Assembly (NCBI GenBank): GCA_001599595.1
Contig: BCHH01000003.1
Span: forward strand, 4,211,537 to 4,275,536
Length of the DNA: 64,000 nt
Source: Beverwykella pulmonaria
Taxonomy: Eukaryota; Ascomycota; Dothideomycetes; Pleosporales; Melanommataceae
Direction: 5' to 3'
Numbering within the stretch: position 1 is the stretch's first letter; every line of letters begins with the position of its first letter. Below are positions 12,701-23,229 of the stretch, one piece after another. The translations under genes and the position numbers were made by a program. The notes beneath the pieces were generated by a model. The model saw only the letters and a program-made list of their open reading frames with translations. It ran no database searches and was not told where the DNA came from.

Positions 12701-13355
12701 GCCCAAGACTGCTACGAATCATCGCATGGCCAACAACAGTGACGACGCCCTGGAGAGTGATGAGTCTAGGCCCGTGGATGAGAGCTACGATGACGACGAT
12801 GAGGAACTTATGAATGAGATGAATTCTATGCCGGAGGATTTTGAAGATTTTGAGGACGTCGAGGAAACTAGACAAGAAAGTCCAACGCTTACGGCGAGCG
12901 ATTACAACTCACTTTCGAATCCCGCCAACTATTTCCACTCAACGCCCTTTCCTCTGCAGTCGCAGTCCGCAGCGCCACTCCAATCTCCTCAATACATCCC
13001 TCTTCCAAACTCACCTCCTCCACTTACCCTTCACACTTCCTTCCAACCGGCAGCACAACCTATCGACACTAACCTCTCTTCTCCTGCCTTCCCCCCGGCA
13101 TCTGCCTCCACCGCCCCGCGCCGCCAATCCCTCGGCCTCGGATCTCCTATATCAACGACCAGCCCGATTACTCCAGGCGGGTCGGGCTGGCGAGCGGCGC
13201 ATAGTCGTAAGGGAAGCGCGGCTGATAGCGTGGCATACGTACGAGAGCATGACGAGTTAGGTGGTGATCGGTGGGTGCTAGAACGGAGACGCACAGCCGA
13301 GAGCGGGGAGATGGAACTAGTTGGACGGAGTATTGTTGAAGGGGGGAGGATATAG
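9768..13355 (+). CDS. Large intrinsically disordered Ser/Pro/Asp-rich protein
   Basis: A single uninterrupted frame of 1195 aa starting at ATG 9768, the first ATG after the CA-rich leader. I do not recognise a named family with confidence. The N-terminal 270 residues are Ser/Pro-rich. A conserved-looking stretch, RGRIVHDFSAPR (about 269-280), follows. Pro-rich runs lie near 360-390, and a Lys/Arg-rich segment near 465-495 is followed directly by an Asp/Tyr acidic cluster (about 499-525). Further acidic clusters lie near 640-665, 820-860 and 1005-1035. The C-terminus is Ser/Pro-rich again, ending in a more folded-looking charged tail. No transmembrane segment, zinc motif or kinase core is present. 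The composition suggests a phospho-regulated scaffold or signalling protein; that is inference. Long open length and codon pattern make it certain to be coding. Confidence 0.85.
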   Translation: MAPSNMFSYLRPGHGKRNASSLASPGVSSPSYPSPSLPPTEYFTSPRMPDNASYTSSSPVSPYPPQLPPIPRVASRADRSGASSALSSPHYLARQQSNNSGGSSETDMERGTRSPPHPLQDHSSPGCESPHLPSRPATSSPSLGFRSQGQRLAQVVEQVVLSDSQTAPTNQSYLAPPLMSSNYSVNSKSQTSLMSGFSDMLSSTPKGTPPLTAAHQKSGKSRLSLRNPMSLLMRRRSSQTLEHLSEEALVSHKSPSVVPPMPDNYDPSIRGRIVHDFSAPRANRNFSYSNAYGSDQGRPVSGGTSGESGRNSPPRIEREHTPVFREHFDDDTSYEATQAAIRAEQRENKDFLARNSLPPPSRSPPPPPPLPKDSPPITPPRISTIPPPPPEKVTEFEASALSPVQEAPSPTGPSTESTPRKRKSTKTPPTSRSRATSITDAAFVPAGLPAHLTSKSSRFSFQIAGTDSAQEKLLEERHKKKAAEKASKQEARMSTNTLDDDEYDEYDMDSYDMDDGFEEDIPMLGDDDGFGDPAMSPGMSAFDFSSLSLQVNNNPMSPVSMVGDPQTPLDAYGNPIGFALSADILEKMHLPAPGRHVGGSDAPHTEPRSLGLVDLRNGHVDPSTFTPADTPEDIGVEGLNTESNNLDDDLYFDDGLIDEQEDGDAVEFDENLFDDPSGPLFERKMKSPPIEELRTALTSHPVEFPNETGNESDDDTEPPLAHKTSTTQKPLPDFNNIEAYHSALADAANRAEAEGRFARKASIDVGQPSSDVDDSSSLSNSRPSLVPDDGRFSQETTGFPLDDDVYGMDSSFVDDYDYTEYDSALEDDPMIAAANAEALAFDDDGFYGQEFGFYANSQGDSLNAYGGFFGSPSLGRTVSGRNAVREPNLTPITERSEYSTRNSFISLNHFRDGGQPVQSPGLAQLARISPYGWRDDDPDMSLDSLMKLRKGAFGGSTVSLGSSAGSPRNSSPLGMQFVPKTATNHRMANNSDDALESDESRPVDESYDDDDEELMNEMNSMPEDFEDFEDVEETRQESPTLTASDYNSLSNPANYFHSTPFPLQSQSAAPLQSPQYIPLPNSPPPLTLHTSFQPAAQPIDTNLSSPAFPPASASTAPRRQSLGLGSPISTTSPITPGGSGWRAAHSRKGSAADSVAYVREHDELGGDRWVLERRRTAESGEMELVGRSIVEGGRI

Positions 13356-14299
13356 CGAGGTTGATTGAGTCCCCCGGTACTCTAGTATTCTTTTGAGGCT
13401 CGCGGACTGAGTCCGGACTCTTGCGCCTTGCTGCGTAAGCTTTGCTAGGAGCGTCTTGATTTTTTTTAAAGCGGTTTGGATTTCAGGCATTGCTTGGCGT
13501 TAGATTCCACGATAGATTATCCGCTTTGATCGGAGCGAAAAAGTGTAGGATATACTTGTGGGTACCTATTCTATAACTAGTAAGCAAAGGCATAGCCATT
13601 GAGAGCAGGCATTTCCAATGGCATTTTGCAGTTCATACATCCATATCGTAAGCTCTCAGATGCTCAAAGGCGAAGTATGCTTTCTTGTCTTCATTTTTAG
13701 TTTCTTGTGTGCGGCTCAGATATTTGCAGTGATTCGTTGATCGATAGGTCTTTCTCCAACTGAAGCTTGACCTCCTCTTCCAATCTTCCACCGACTTGCG
13801 CATCTTGATCTATGAAGGTATAACTCCTATCTTCTCAATAAATAATCCTGACTAGAAGCATGGCCCATTTTTCAAGCTATGATTTTTCCCTCTGCATCAG
13901 TTTCTGCCTCTTCCTTTGCCATCTCCTCTCCATAGGCTCCTCACTAAGCCGAAGAAGATAGCAGTGTGGCGAATTATCGCGTGAGATTGGCTCCCTGGAG
14001 GTATGATGGCATCTTCAAACCTCTGTCTTCTCCGCCGTGCTCCTGCGCCACGGAGCCATGATGAAGGTTTCAATGTTCAGGACGAAGTCTCAACAGACTC
14101 GACGCAGGGTGCCGATTTTTCTCTTTACGTCCTGGTGCTCCAGCAGATCAAGAATGATGCTGACGCAAGATTGGCTGAAGTGGGAGATTGGCGGACCCGT
14201 GTCACTGGCACAGGAATCTTACCTACAGTTCCCGCAAAGTGTAAAGGCTAGTTTCACGCCAAGAGTATTTTGTCAAATCTAGCACACTTTCAGCATCTA
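13356..14299. other. Intergenic: 3' UTR and upstream part of a pseudogene
   Basis: The first few hundred bases are the likely 3' UTR of the large disordered protein. A short open frame at 14003-14251 lies directly upstream of the GTPase pseudogene and might be its former N-terminal exon, joined by an intron ending in TTTCAG at 14294, but I cannot confirm this. Otherwise nothing is seen. Confidence 0.4.
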
Positions 14300-15278
14300 A
14301 GACGGGCATCGACTTCGAGGATCACGACAAATTTGAAGATGAAGATCACGACGACGACATTTTTCCGCATGATCCGGCTTCCGAGGCCCTTCCTCGTCTT
14401 CCAACCTGCTATCCGGGGTTTAGTTTAACCGAAGAAATGGCCAAAAAGTCTCTCGACGTCTTCAAAAAATTCCTCAAGAAGAGCAACTACTCGGATGAAG
14501 CAGCTAAACACCTCTTGAAGGAGGTCGACATGCATTCAAAGATTCCATATGAGGGTGCTGTCCGCATCGTGCTCATCGGTGATGCTGGTGTCGGCGAATC
14601 TTCTGCAATTAACTCTATTCTAGGGGTTGCTAATTTGACAGTGGAGGGAGCTGCACCTATGTCGTCATCGAATTTGTTCAATCAGAGCTCACACAAACGA
14701 CCCGTACTCGGCCTCAATCAAATTCTTTTCCACGGAAGTGTGCGTTAAATGATCACAGACCTCATCGTTCAATATGTGCATCATATGCAAAAGATCCAGT
14801 AAGATGCAGATGATATAGACGATATAGAAACTGAGAACGCAAGTACGGCGCGTGAGTGCTTTCAGGTGCTATTTGCTGCCCATCCGGAATTTGCAAATGA
14901 AGAGGCTGCAGAGGAATTCCTATCAACGGCTAAGACCCCGAAAAACCCATTAGTTCTCGCTGACCTTCTTAGATGGACAAGGAACATTCTCAGTACCTTT
15001 GTCAAGGATGGAAAATCGACCGTTACTACGGGTTCGGATACTGCTTCTGGTCTTGTCGAAAAGTTCATGCCTTTTACCCGCCATGTTCCCTATGCTAGTT
15101 TTAACGGCAAGCCCCTCGCCTTCTCTCCCTGGCCACTTGTCCGGCTTATTCGGTAAGCGACAGTCTTGATAACTTAATTGTTTTGAAGAGCTGGCTGATT
15201 GCAAGCTCAGTATAAGTCTGGATTCCCCGATCTTGAAGCAAGGAATTATACTTGCGGATCTTCCAGGTGCTGGCTAAT
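14300..15278 (+). pseudogene. Decayed SLIP-GC-like large GTPase
   Basis: Fragments of a fungal dynamin-type/nuclear GTPase SLIP-GC relative. An acidic lead-in (FEDHDKFEDEDHDDD) is followed by a helical region and the G1 loop GDAGVGESSAINSILG. Here the essential P-loop lysine has become glutamate. After the loop the frame shifts (near 14658), where a second frame continues with homologous-looking sequence, and in-frame stops occur near 14747 and 14801. A further piece (14866-15152) is open, followed by a plausible intron (15153-15210). The last piece ends at the G3-like motif ADLPGAG and a stop at 15276. The rest of the GTPase domain and the C-terminal half are missing. The combination of frameshift, stops, lost lysine and truncation marks it as dead. 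The family name is from motif memory. Confidence 0.65.
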
Positions 15279-15393
15279 CCTCATGTGAGAAAGAAGTAGT
15301 TTTGTAATTCAATAATGCCATGCTGCAGCCTTACAGCGCCATCTATATGATATTCATACATATTGTGAAGTTAACTATATGACATCTCAAGCC

Positions 15394-16922
15394 TTACTCA
15401 GCGACCCAAACAGCAGCCATGCCCATTCTGCCAACCAAAGTCAGTACACATATCAAACCACATGGCATAGGATAGAAGACTTACCCAGTCCCAATACACA
15501 TCGACGTAACCCCGACTTGCTTCCCTGTCCTCTTCAACTCGGTGAGCAGTGTGCTAACCTGCCTCGCGCCCGTAACACCCAACGGATGCCCAAATGCAAT
15601 AGCGCCTCCTTTGGGGTTAATCTTGCTCTGATCGAGACCAAGCTCATTGATGCAGTAGAGACATTGACTCGCAAACGCCTCGTTAATCTCGTAGATGTCG
15701 ACCTCGCTTTTATCGAGGCCGGTTTTGGCGAGGACGACAGGGATAGCAGCCGCGGGCCCAACACCCATGAGGAGAGGTGGCACGCCGACGATGGAGGCTT
15801 GGACGTACTTTCCGATAATCTTCTGGCCGAGACGCTCGGCGGTGCTGCGCTTCATGAGGAGGACGGCGGCGGCGCCGTCGGAGATCTGCGATGCGTTGCC
15901 GGCGTGGATGCTCCCGTCTTTGGAGAAGGCGGGCCGGATCTTGCCCAGGCTCTCGGCTGTGATACCCTCTCGTACGCCGTCATCCTTGGAGACGGTAATC
16001 GTCTTCTCCTCCTCCGTCTTGGGGTCGGTCCATTTGACTGTCAGCGGAGCGATTTCTGCGTCAAAGAGGCCGTTCTTTTGCGCCTCGACGGCCTTTTGGA
16101 AAGACTTGGCGGCGAAGACATCTTGCTCGGATCGCGGGATACCCTTGGCTTTCGCCATGTTCTCAGAGAGCACGCCCATGGGGACTTTGCAGTTGGCAGC
16201 CTCTTTGTGGTTCTCGAGCTGATCGGAGAACTCGGTCACGGCCTGGGGGCCATACTGTGTGCTCATGCTCTCGGTGCCCGCGCCGATGCCGATATCGATG
16301 ACGCCAGCCCTGATGGCATTGGCGATGTCCACGCACGCCTGCAGACCACTCGAGCATTGTCGGTTCAGCGACTTTGTCGAAGTGGTGACGGGGAATCCGG
16401 CAGCGAGGGCGGCGGCGCGGAACTCGGTGGCTCCTCCGCCGGGGGCGAGCACGGTGCCGACGGCGATGTCTTCAACAAGGTTGGGGTCGATGCCCGAGCG
16501 TTGGATGAGGGCTTTGAAGGCGCCGATGAGAAGGTCCGCCGAGGCGGTGTCTTTGAAGCCGCCTTTGCCGCCTTTTGTGAAGGGGGTTCGGAGGGCGCAT
16601 GTGACGACAACCTATAGAGGAGCTGTTAGACCATGGCGAGAGCTTCTGGCAAGGGATGATAGGGTGTGAGGTGGAAAGCAGAGCTCTCTCAGGTACAGTT
16701 CGGGGTAGGGAAAACCAAAACATACATCATCCGGGCTCTTCTCCAATAGTGACTGCTTCCCCTTCCTGCTCGAGCCGCCACTCAAGTGGTTACTGACTTG
16801 TGAGAGGCGTTCTTGGGCTACAATACACCATCAGCATTCGCATTCGCATCCGGACCGACTATGCACGTCATTGCGTGGAGGATTCACACACCCTGTTGGC
16901 CGCGTCCAGTCTGGTTTGCCAT
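15394..16922 (-). CDS. POT1: Peroxisomal 3-ketoacyl-CoA thiolase
   Basis: Last step of peroxisomal fatty-acid beta-oxidation: thiolytic cleavage of 3-ketoacyl-CoA to acetyl-CoA and a shortened acyl-CoA. Four exons on the minus strand: 16922-16892 (31 nt), 16817-16726, 16611-15485 and 15427-15394, in phase, giving 427 aa, typical for the family. The N-terminus carries a PTS2 signal, RLSQVSNHL (residues 14-22), matching (R/K)-(L/V/I)-x5-(H/Q)-(L/A), so import through Pex7 is expected. Catalytic residues are intact: nucleophile Cys127 in NRQCSSG, His383 in AFGHPLG and Cys413 in MCIGTGMG. The start is chosen because the short first exon supplies an ATG in phase with the PTS2. It is flanked by unrelated genes. 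The long open frame on the opposite strand (15379-16617) is a composition shadow. Confidence 0.95.
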
Positions 16923-17534
16923 GCTGAAAGAGCGGGAAATGGAGAGGAAGATAGAGTACAAGAGAAGAGAATCCGTGAGCAAGAGCGAAGATGTGAGATG
17001 GAATGAATGCGCAAGCAAGCCCTTATGACGGAGTTGTCGACAATTGAGCCGCGGCTCGTTTTGGAGGTCCGTGCGCCGACGCGCGCCTGGGCATCTTCAC
17101 ATGCGCGGGGGTTTGCGCCTGGAAGTTATCTGTCATGTGCCTGTCAGAAGCTACTTCTCTTCTCCCATACACATTTTATAGTGACAGTGAAAAGTCTTTG
17201 AGAAAGAGATGCACGCAGAGAAGCAGCAGCCTCGGTCCTGAAGCCGCCGTTGATACCACACTCCATTCGTCTCTCGCAAATATGCGAAGTCAAGCTACAC
17301 GGGCAGGAGCGAATTGTAGACGTCAAATGATCTTAGCACAATGCCCCCAGACCCACCCCGAACCGGCTGACCTCGGAGCACAGCTAAAGCCCACCTGCGC
17401 AGCACAAGGCCGCCGAACGCTGCCCGCGTGACAGTTTCACTATACTAATCACCATGGCGAATCTTTCCTAAACGCCAAGCTTGTCACATCCGATCAAACA
17501 AGCAGAACTGGTTCGTACAAGAATGGAATTATGC
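16923..17534. other. Intergenic between thiolase and WBP2-like genes
   Basis: It holds the thiolase 5' leader and promoter (from about 16923, with a CT-rich stretch on the minus strand) and the 3' UTR region of the WBP2-like gene ending at 17535. No gene, RNA or repeat is recognised. Confidence 0.4.
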
Positions 17535-18559
17535 TCATCTTTCATCTCGTTGCTCTGGGTGCCTTAACCGCCGCTCCAATTCATCTACTATGCTACCCCT
17601 CTGCACTTCCTCGTAGCCTGGCGGGGGCTCTGACGGCGGCGCGAATGCCTCTCGATGTGGGCTCGATAGTGGACTCGACGTAGCGCAGGGCTCGGGAGAC
17701 GACGCCACCACGCTGTCTCTGCCCACGGGCGGCGGACTGGGTATCGAGTCCAAGGGCCCCACCACTGTGTGCTGCCGCGACTCCTCGTACGCCGGCAGTT
17801 CCTCCAGATGCACCGAGTTCAGATTCACGCCCGACAGCGCTCCCGCTCCACGCCCATCCCCCAGCTCCACGCCCTCGCCGGTGGCGAGTCCAGACTCCCG
17901 AGCCACTTCCACCGCTTGTTTTAATCGCTCCTTCAGCCGTTCGAATGTTGTCGCGAAGTCAAACGCCCCTCCTTCCTTGAACTCCATGACCATCTCCAGC
18001 TCCGCGTGCTGCGCGGGTATGCCTCCGCCATACACGGGCTGTATCACGCCCTCCCACTTGTTGGCTCCAAACCATGGTGCTGTGACGCGCGAGTCGGTGA
18101 CGTTGAGGATGGGCACGGCGAACGACTGGAGCTCCGGCGTGGGCGAGACGGGGAGGTAGATGATCTGGGCTCGCGTTAGATGCAGAATCTAACCTGGGGG
18201 GCCGTGGACGCACTCGTCGATTGGTGAGATACACAATACCCGATTTGCATTGCTGTGAATACGCCTGGCTGGGGGGGTTGCGGTTCGCCGACTGCAGCGA
18301 GAGTGTGGTGCGTGGAGGCGAGACGTAGAGCGTCTGCTCGCCGGGCAGAGGCGTGTAGCCGCCAGCCTCAGCGATCATGACCCAACTGGCCTTGCGGTTA
18401 GAAACAGACTTGGGCATGTCTTTGGTCTGCACACTCGGTCGCCCTCGTGCTGCCGTCCGAGCTGGAAGATGGATCCGCGTCCAAGCTCTGGGAGCAGCTC
18501 GCGGGGTAACAGAGGAGCACGCGGGCACGCTGGGGGGCGTATACTGACTTTATGGACAT
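17535..18559 (-). CDS. WBP2-like (GRAM-domain) PY-motif protein, UPF0664-type
   Basis: Homologue of the WW-domain-binding protein 2 family (fungal UPF0664). Three exons: 18559-18549 (a micro-exon of 11 nt), 18385-18214 and 18164-17535, giving 270 aa. Joining the 11-nt exon restores the family's usual start, MSINWVM. The next motifs are also standard: PLPGEQTLYVSPPRTTLSLQ, SGIVYLTNRR joined to IIYLP, then the PWFGANKWEGV and GGAFDF..FERLKERL segments of the GRAM-like domain. The C-terminal third is low-complexity with WW-binding elements, notably PPGY at about 242-245 and a weaker LPAY. Relatives interact with WW-domain proteins (NEDD4/Rsp5 or YAP types); here that is inferred. The micro-exon junction uses a GTCAGT donor, slightly weak but the only one in phase that rebuilds the conserved start. 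Confidence 0.85.
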
Positions 18560-19227
18560 GGTGAAGCTCGACGCTCGTGGCAAGTTGTCTCGGTCGCGGT
18601 GCAGTAGTGAGATCTGGCTCCTGCAGCGGTTCTTGTCGCCCGTTTGCAAGACGTGCCTTTGCTTCGAAGCGGAATGGCTGCAGCGAGGGGAACCGCCTAG
18701 CGTTGCGACAGGGTCGCCCGATGCAGGCAAAGCGCACACCCGTGCAGGCCAGCCCAGGCTCGTTGTGGACGGGCCGCCGGCCCCGTCGAATCACAGATAT
18801 TGCTGCGGCTAAAGCGCAGCTGCAAGTGAGTCGTCACTGGCGCCTTCGATAGGGCGGATTGCGGGGAGAGCGCGAGTGCCAATCACAGCAGCCCAATATA
18901 TCGGCGCGGAGCCACGCTGGTCGGAGGAAGGATAGAGGAGAGAGAAAAACGTCTTGTGGATGATGAGCAGGAGCGGATGCTTAAGTTCAAGTGTTGCCTT
19001 GAGGAACGTGGAAAGGCCGCCCATCGTCCCGTAATGGCTTGCGTCATCCATCGTAAGGAATGGGAATGATTATATAATTCGCCCGGGCGAAAATAGTCGG
19101 AGTGTTGCAGACAATCACTATGTCTGCACGTGATATACATGCATCGCAAGGGTCTCGTACCAAGTTCTCCTACAAACCGAATGGTATTTTTGATACATGA
19201 TTTCGCTGCCTTGCCACATGATAACGC
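18560..19227. other. Intergenic: WBP2-like promoter region
   Basis: Several short open frames overlap here on both strands, none with a family motif or splice-consistent extension. The stretch is best read as the promoter and leader of the WBP2-like gene plus the 3' UTR of the next minus-strand gene. Confidence 0.4.
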
Positions 19228-21926
19228 TCACTCCTCTCCCTCTTTCTTCCACACCCCACTCACCCGTGCAAGCACCTTCCCTTGCGCCAATGTATCCACC
19301 CAGCTCCCCGCCAGTCCCGCGAACCTCCACACCGTACCATCGCCCCTATCCGGAGGCTCGTTCACCACAGTTACCAGTCCCTGCGGCTGCTTACCCTCCC
19401 ACTGCTTCCAGCACAGCCTCTCAACCTCCTGATCACCAACCTGATCAAAGAATGTTATTCCCGCGATGTATCCCGAGCCTGGGATAAAGGCGATGACGAT
19501 CTTGGTGATATCCACGTTTCTGAGTTCGAGGTACTTGAAGGTTGAGGAATCGTGTTTGTCCGAATGGTGAATGTGCCCGAGGTGGTGAATGCAGCCATCT
19601 TCTTCGTCGGTAGCAGGATCGTCGTGTACAAGCGCGACGCCGATAGCACCGATAGCGTTGTCGGCTGCCTTCAGGCCTGACTTGGCCATCCATGTAATAC
19701 CAGACGAAAGCCGGTAACGATGAATAGCAATGCGGCGCAGCGGGTTGGCACCTTGCGAACCCCGAGGCTCGGTGAGTTCTAGCGTGCTGAAGTCTTCGTA
19801 CTTGCTTGGGCCAAACCTGCGGGAAAGGTCCGTGTCGTTGGCTTTGGGGTCCCCTACCATGTCCGGCTCGAACCAGATGTTGTCGTCGCTGGCGTAGGCG
19901 ATTGTTTTAAGGTAGGCGCCGTCTGTGGATAGGTCGGAGAGGATGTCATTGTGGATGGGGACGGGGAGGCGGATCTGGAGGACTTCGGGGTAGGCGTAGT
20001 TGGGTCGCTTCATGCGCGTGGATTTCGTTTTAGCGTCGTATTCCGCGTATGCTAGGTGCGGGTGATCGACAAGCCTAGAGGCCTAACAAAGAGTCGTTAG
20101 CAGCGTATACAGAATATTGCGTCACCTGCAAGGAGATGCTGTCGAACGAAAATCGACTTTCGTGTCCTGAAACTGGGACCTGGGTAGGCAGGCAGGTTGC
20201 TCCCTCGCAGTTGGAAATGTAAATGGGACAGGATATGAAAAGCACTTACTTCCTCCGTGATCAACGTCATAGCTTCTCTACACAGCAATCTTGCCTCATT
20301 TAAGGCGACCGGCTCTGGCGGAATAGGATCTTGCCGCTTATTGTTCTCCGAGAGATTCCAGCCCGATGCACCCTCCTCGACTGCGAAGGTAAAGACACGC
20401 TCCATCCCCGTAGACTCAATGGCCTTTTCCTGGCATGGAGAGCCACCATCGGACGCAGTGGTACTGGTACCTTGCTTTAGGATACCCCTCGCGAGGACAG
20501 GGGACAGATTGGTGCTAGGTGAGCTTTCTTTCAAGACCTTATTTGATAGCGTGGGCCGAATTTTGTACTTGGTTGGATTTTGGAGCACTGGCTGGCAGTC
20601 AGTATGGACAATAGAGAAATAGGGGAGGGGGTTCTGCGAATGACCCACTTTCACCAATCTTCTTCCACAACCTCTTGTAAATCATGAGCGCATCGAACAA
20701 ATCCGCTGTATAGAGCGCGCACGGCACATAGTTCAAAATGATGACCGGCTCCTCGTATTTCTCCTTTCCATCCTTGTTGAACTCTCCACCCTTCTGATTC
20801 CTCGCATCGCTTTCCCAAATGCGTCGTTCCTCAAGTAGCCTTTTCCACTTCCACGCTTGGAAAGATCTGAGCGACGTATACCGCGTCAGTATAGCTTGCG
20901 TCCTAGCCGAAGACCGTGCAACCATGGAAGGGAATGCATTGGCGACGGCGACAACGCTCTTGATCGTCCAAGGTACTGTGGGCTTCTTGATTTCCCCCCC
21001 GCCAATCCAGTTGACCGAGATGGAAATTTCCGTGTTCTGAAGCGCTTCGTTGTGCTCCTTCTCTAGGGATTGTTTGGCCCCGATCTCTAGAGTAGGCGGG
21101 CCGACAGCCAGCTGAACATCGACTGCCTGCTTCACAGCTCGGTGCTTGCTCTTATCGTTGAGCTTGATGGAAATGATGGCATTAAACTCGCCGCCCTCCG
21201 TAAATCCGCTAATGAAGCTGTCGCCGTAGACTTCTGTAAATCTGTCCAGAGGTAGGCCCGGAATGTCTAGAAACTCCATCTCTTCTACCGCGGCCAGCGC
21301 GTCGTTATTGACGATGACACTGACGACGTAGTTTAGCTCGCTGTCAAGCACCTTGTTCTCGTTCACAAACGATGCATTGCCGTTGCCGTGAATTGTGCCG
21401 TACTTGATAGACATGGAGGTAGAGATGTTGAGTGCATCCATGATATCGCTCACGTTCTCGATCGCTCGGGTGGAGTATGTCACACTTTGGCTGGTGGCCG
21501 AAGCAGGGCCACTCAGGAGCTCGAAGGGCAGCTCATTCGAGGGACCAGCGACCACGTCCATCGCCGAACCCAGATCTGAAGTAGCAGCTGGAGGTGGCGT
21601 CGGCAACCGGGCAACATCAGAAGTGGTTGTGATGCCATTGATGGCGACGACTGGGATGTCACCAAGCGGGCCTGTGGCGGCGGTTGTGTCTGGAGTGATG
21701 GGTGGGGTTGAAGGAGAGAGGGTACCAGGGGCTGCTTTTGGCGGCTCGGGGCTGTTCGTCTTCTCGATTCTCTGGATAGATCCGACCCGTACCGCGTTCT
21801 CCAGACGGATCTCTTGCGTGTAGGTGTTGAAACCTTGGCCAATCTGAAGCAATGTGAGCACATTTCCGCGAATTGCACGGGGTAACTTACGCGCATGGCA
21901 TTGGTATAAGGCGCCGTCAGCGACAT
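19228..21926 (-). CDS. 805-aa fungal protein with MACPF-like segment
   Basis: Four exons on the minus strand: 21926-21891, 21843-20655, 20587-20250 and 20082-19228, with all phases consistent, giving 805 aa. The N-terminus (GQGFNTYTQEIRLENAV) and the segment YGDSFISGFTEGGEFNAI (about 205-220) resemble fungal proteins with a membrane-attack-complex/perforin-like fold, whose signature is a YG-x-x-[FY] motif followed by a GG turn. A Pro/Thr-rich insert lies near 50-110. Residues about 410-520 look disordered. The last 285 residues form a separate beta-rich domain with motifs such as SSGITWMA and GYIAGITFFD, reminiscent of jacalin-type or other beta-prism lectins. No signal peptide is seen. Gene structure is fairly secure. 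The MACPF and lectin readings rest on short motifs and need profile searches. A role in cell-wall/membrane interaction or defence is speculation. Confidence 0.7.
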
Positions 21927-23229
21927 GATTGACGTTGTGCGCCGGGGCAGACTGGCAGACTACAAAGGCAACTAAATGAATAAGGCTCAGAGGGATGTTA
22001 TCCGATTACCAAAGCAGCCTAGAAGAAGAAGGGACGAAGGACGATTGAGGCAGTAACTTCTCGAGAAGGAAGGTACCAACACAGTGGCAATTAGGAAATA
22101 TTATACGTAGAGCTGCCAATATCGCAGAGAATGGAAGGACTCGGACGTAGTACTTATACTACGCCGAAAGACATCCTTGTTGAATAAAGAGGCACGGGTC
22201 CATCTGCAGGTACACAGCACTGACCGGTTATAGGACACTGTCCACACAGTAGGGCTGGGGGCTGTTCTTTAATTGGGATGAAGGGTACTTGGGGCTTGTG
22301 CCCTCGAAGCTTCAACATGATCGACCGATGGTCTCAGCTTATTATTCAAGGCCCGAAATACAGGCAACTGCTTGGTTAGAAGAGTTAGCGCCCTGTAAGG
22401 CACAGCACCGTGTATTCGCACGGTCAATTCTGATATTAGAGCTCTGGCGCTAACCATGGTGGTTCCTGCGGCGCAGCTATGCAGCACAACACATCGCAAC
22501 AACAGCTGTAGTTCTCGTAACTAAATGTGTTTCGAGCCTGAGGAGATGGTATACGTCTGCTTTCCCGTTATGAGAAGATGGTGTGTACGCACCACCGCAA
22601 CAAAACTTGAACAAGGAGGGCCAGAACGTGAAGTCCCAGGCGGAATACGATCCATCACGCAACAATGGTCGCAAGGTGGTGGTGGTGGCAAAGACACCAA
22701 GCCACAGCTATGTGTCTGGCATCTGAGCACGAGGTGCGGTGATGATTGAGGGATGAGGTGAGACTGCCTTCTTTAACGATGGTCTGAGCAGGAATTGGAA
22801 TCACTCGATTGGCAGGCGAAATTCACGTAAGAAGAAAGCGGCAGGTGACTGGGAAGAGCCAGAAGAAGAAGTCCGTACGACTGACGCTCTTTTGCAGCTG
22901 TGGCGTCCTGCGTTCCAGCTGGAGGGTAGCCACTGTGTATGGTGGAGGCGGACTGGGGTTGTCAGCCCAATGTACTTTTGCAGCCAAGGTAGGAATGGTG
23001 TTCGTTTCGCTTCTGCAGTGAGAATTGATCAATGCACGAGTTGAGGATCGCCAAGACGGTCAATGATTGAGTGTCGACGAGCAATGTCGGGTTGTAGTTG
23101 GGGCGGCTGTGGCCCCGGAAATGTGGGCCCCACGTGACGCTCACGGCAACTCCCGCCTCCCTACCGCTCATGACGACAAGGAGCGACCAACGACACAATC
23201 GCATCCTCACCCGCCATGTAATCTATAAT
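21927..23229. other. Intergenic between two divergent genes
   Basis: About 1.3 kb between the divergently transcribed 805-aa protein gene and DLT1, presumably holding both promoters. A TATAAT-like AT-rich patch is near 22100. The DLT1 frame is open upstream to 23098, but that extension lacks the family N-terminus. No RNA gene or repeat is seen. Confidence 0.4.

Noticed and set aside
15379..16617. 412-residue open frame on the plus strand
   Set aside because: It lies entirely antisense to the well-supported thiolase, has no family motif, and its openness follows from the high-GC codon use of the real gene.
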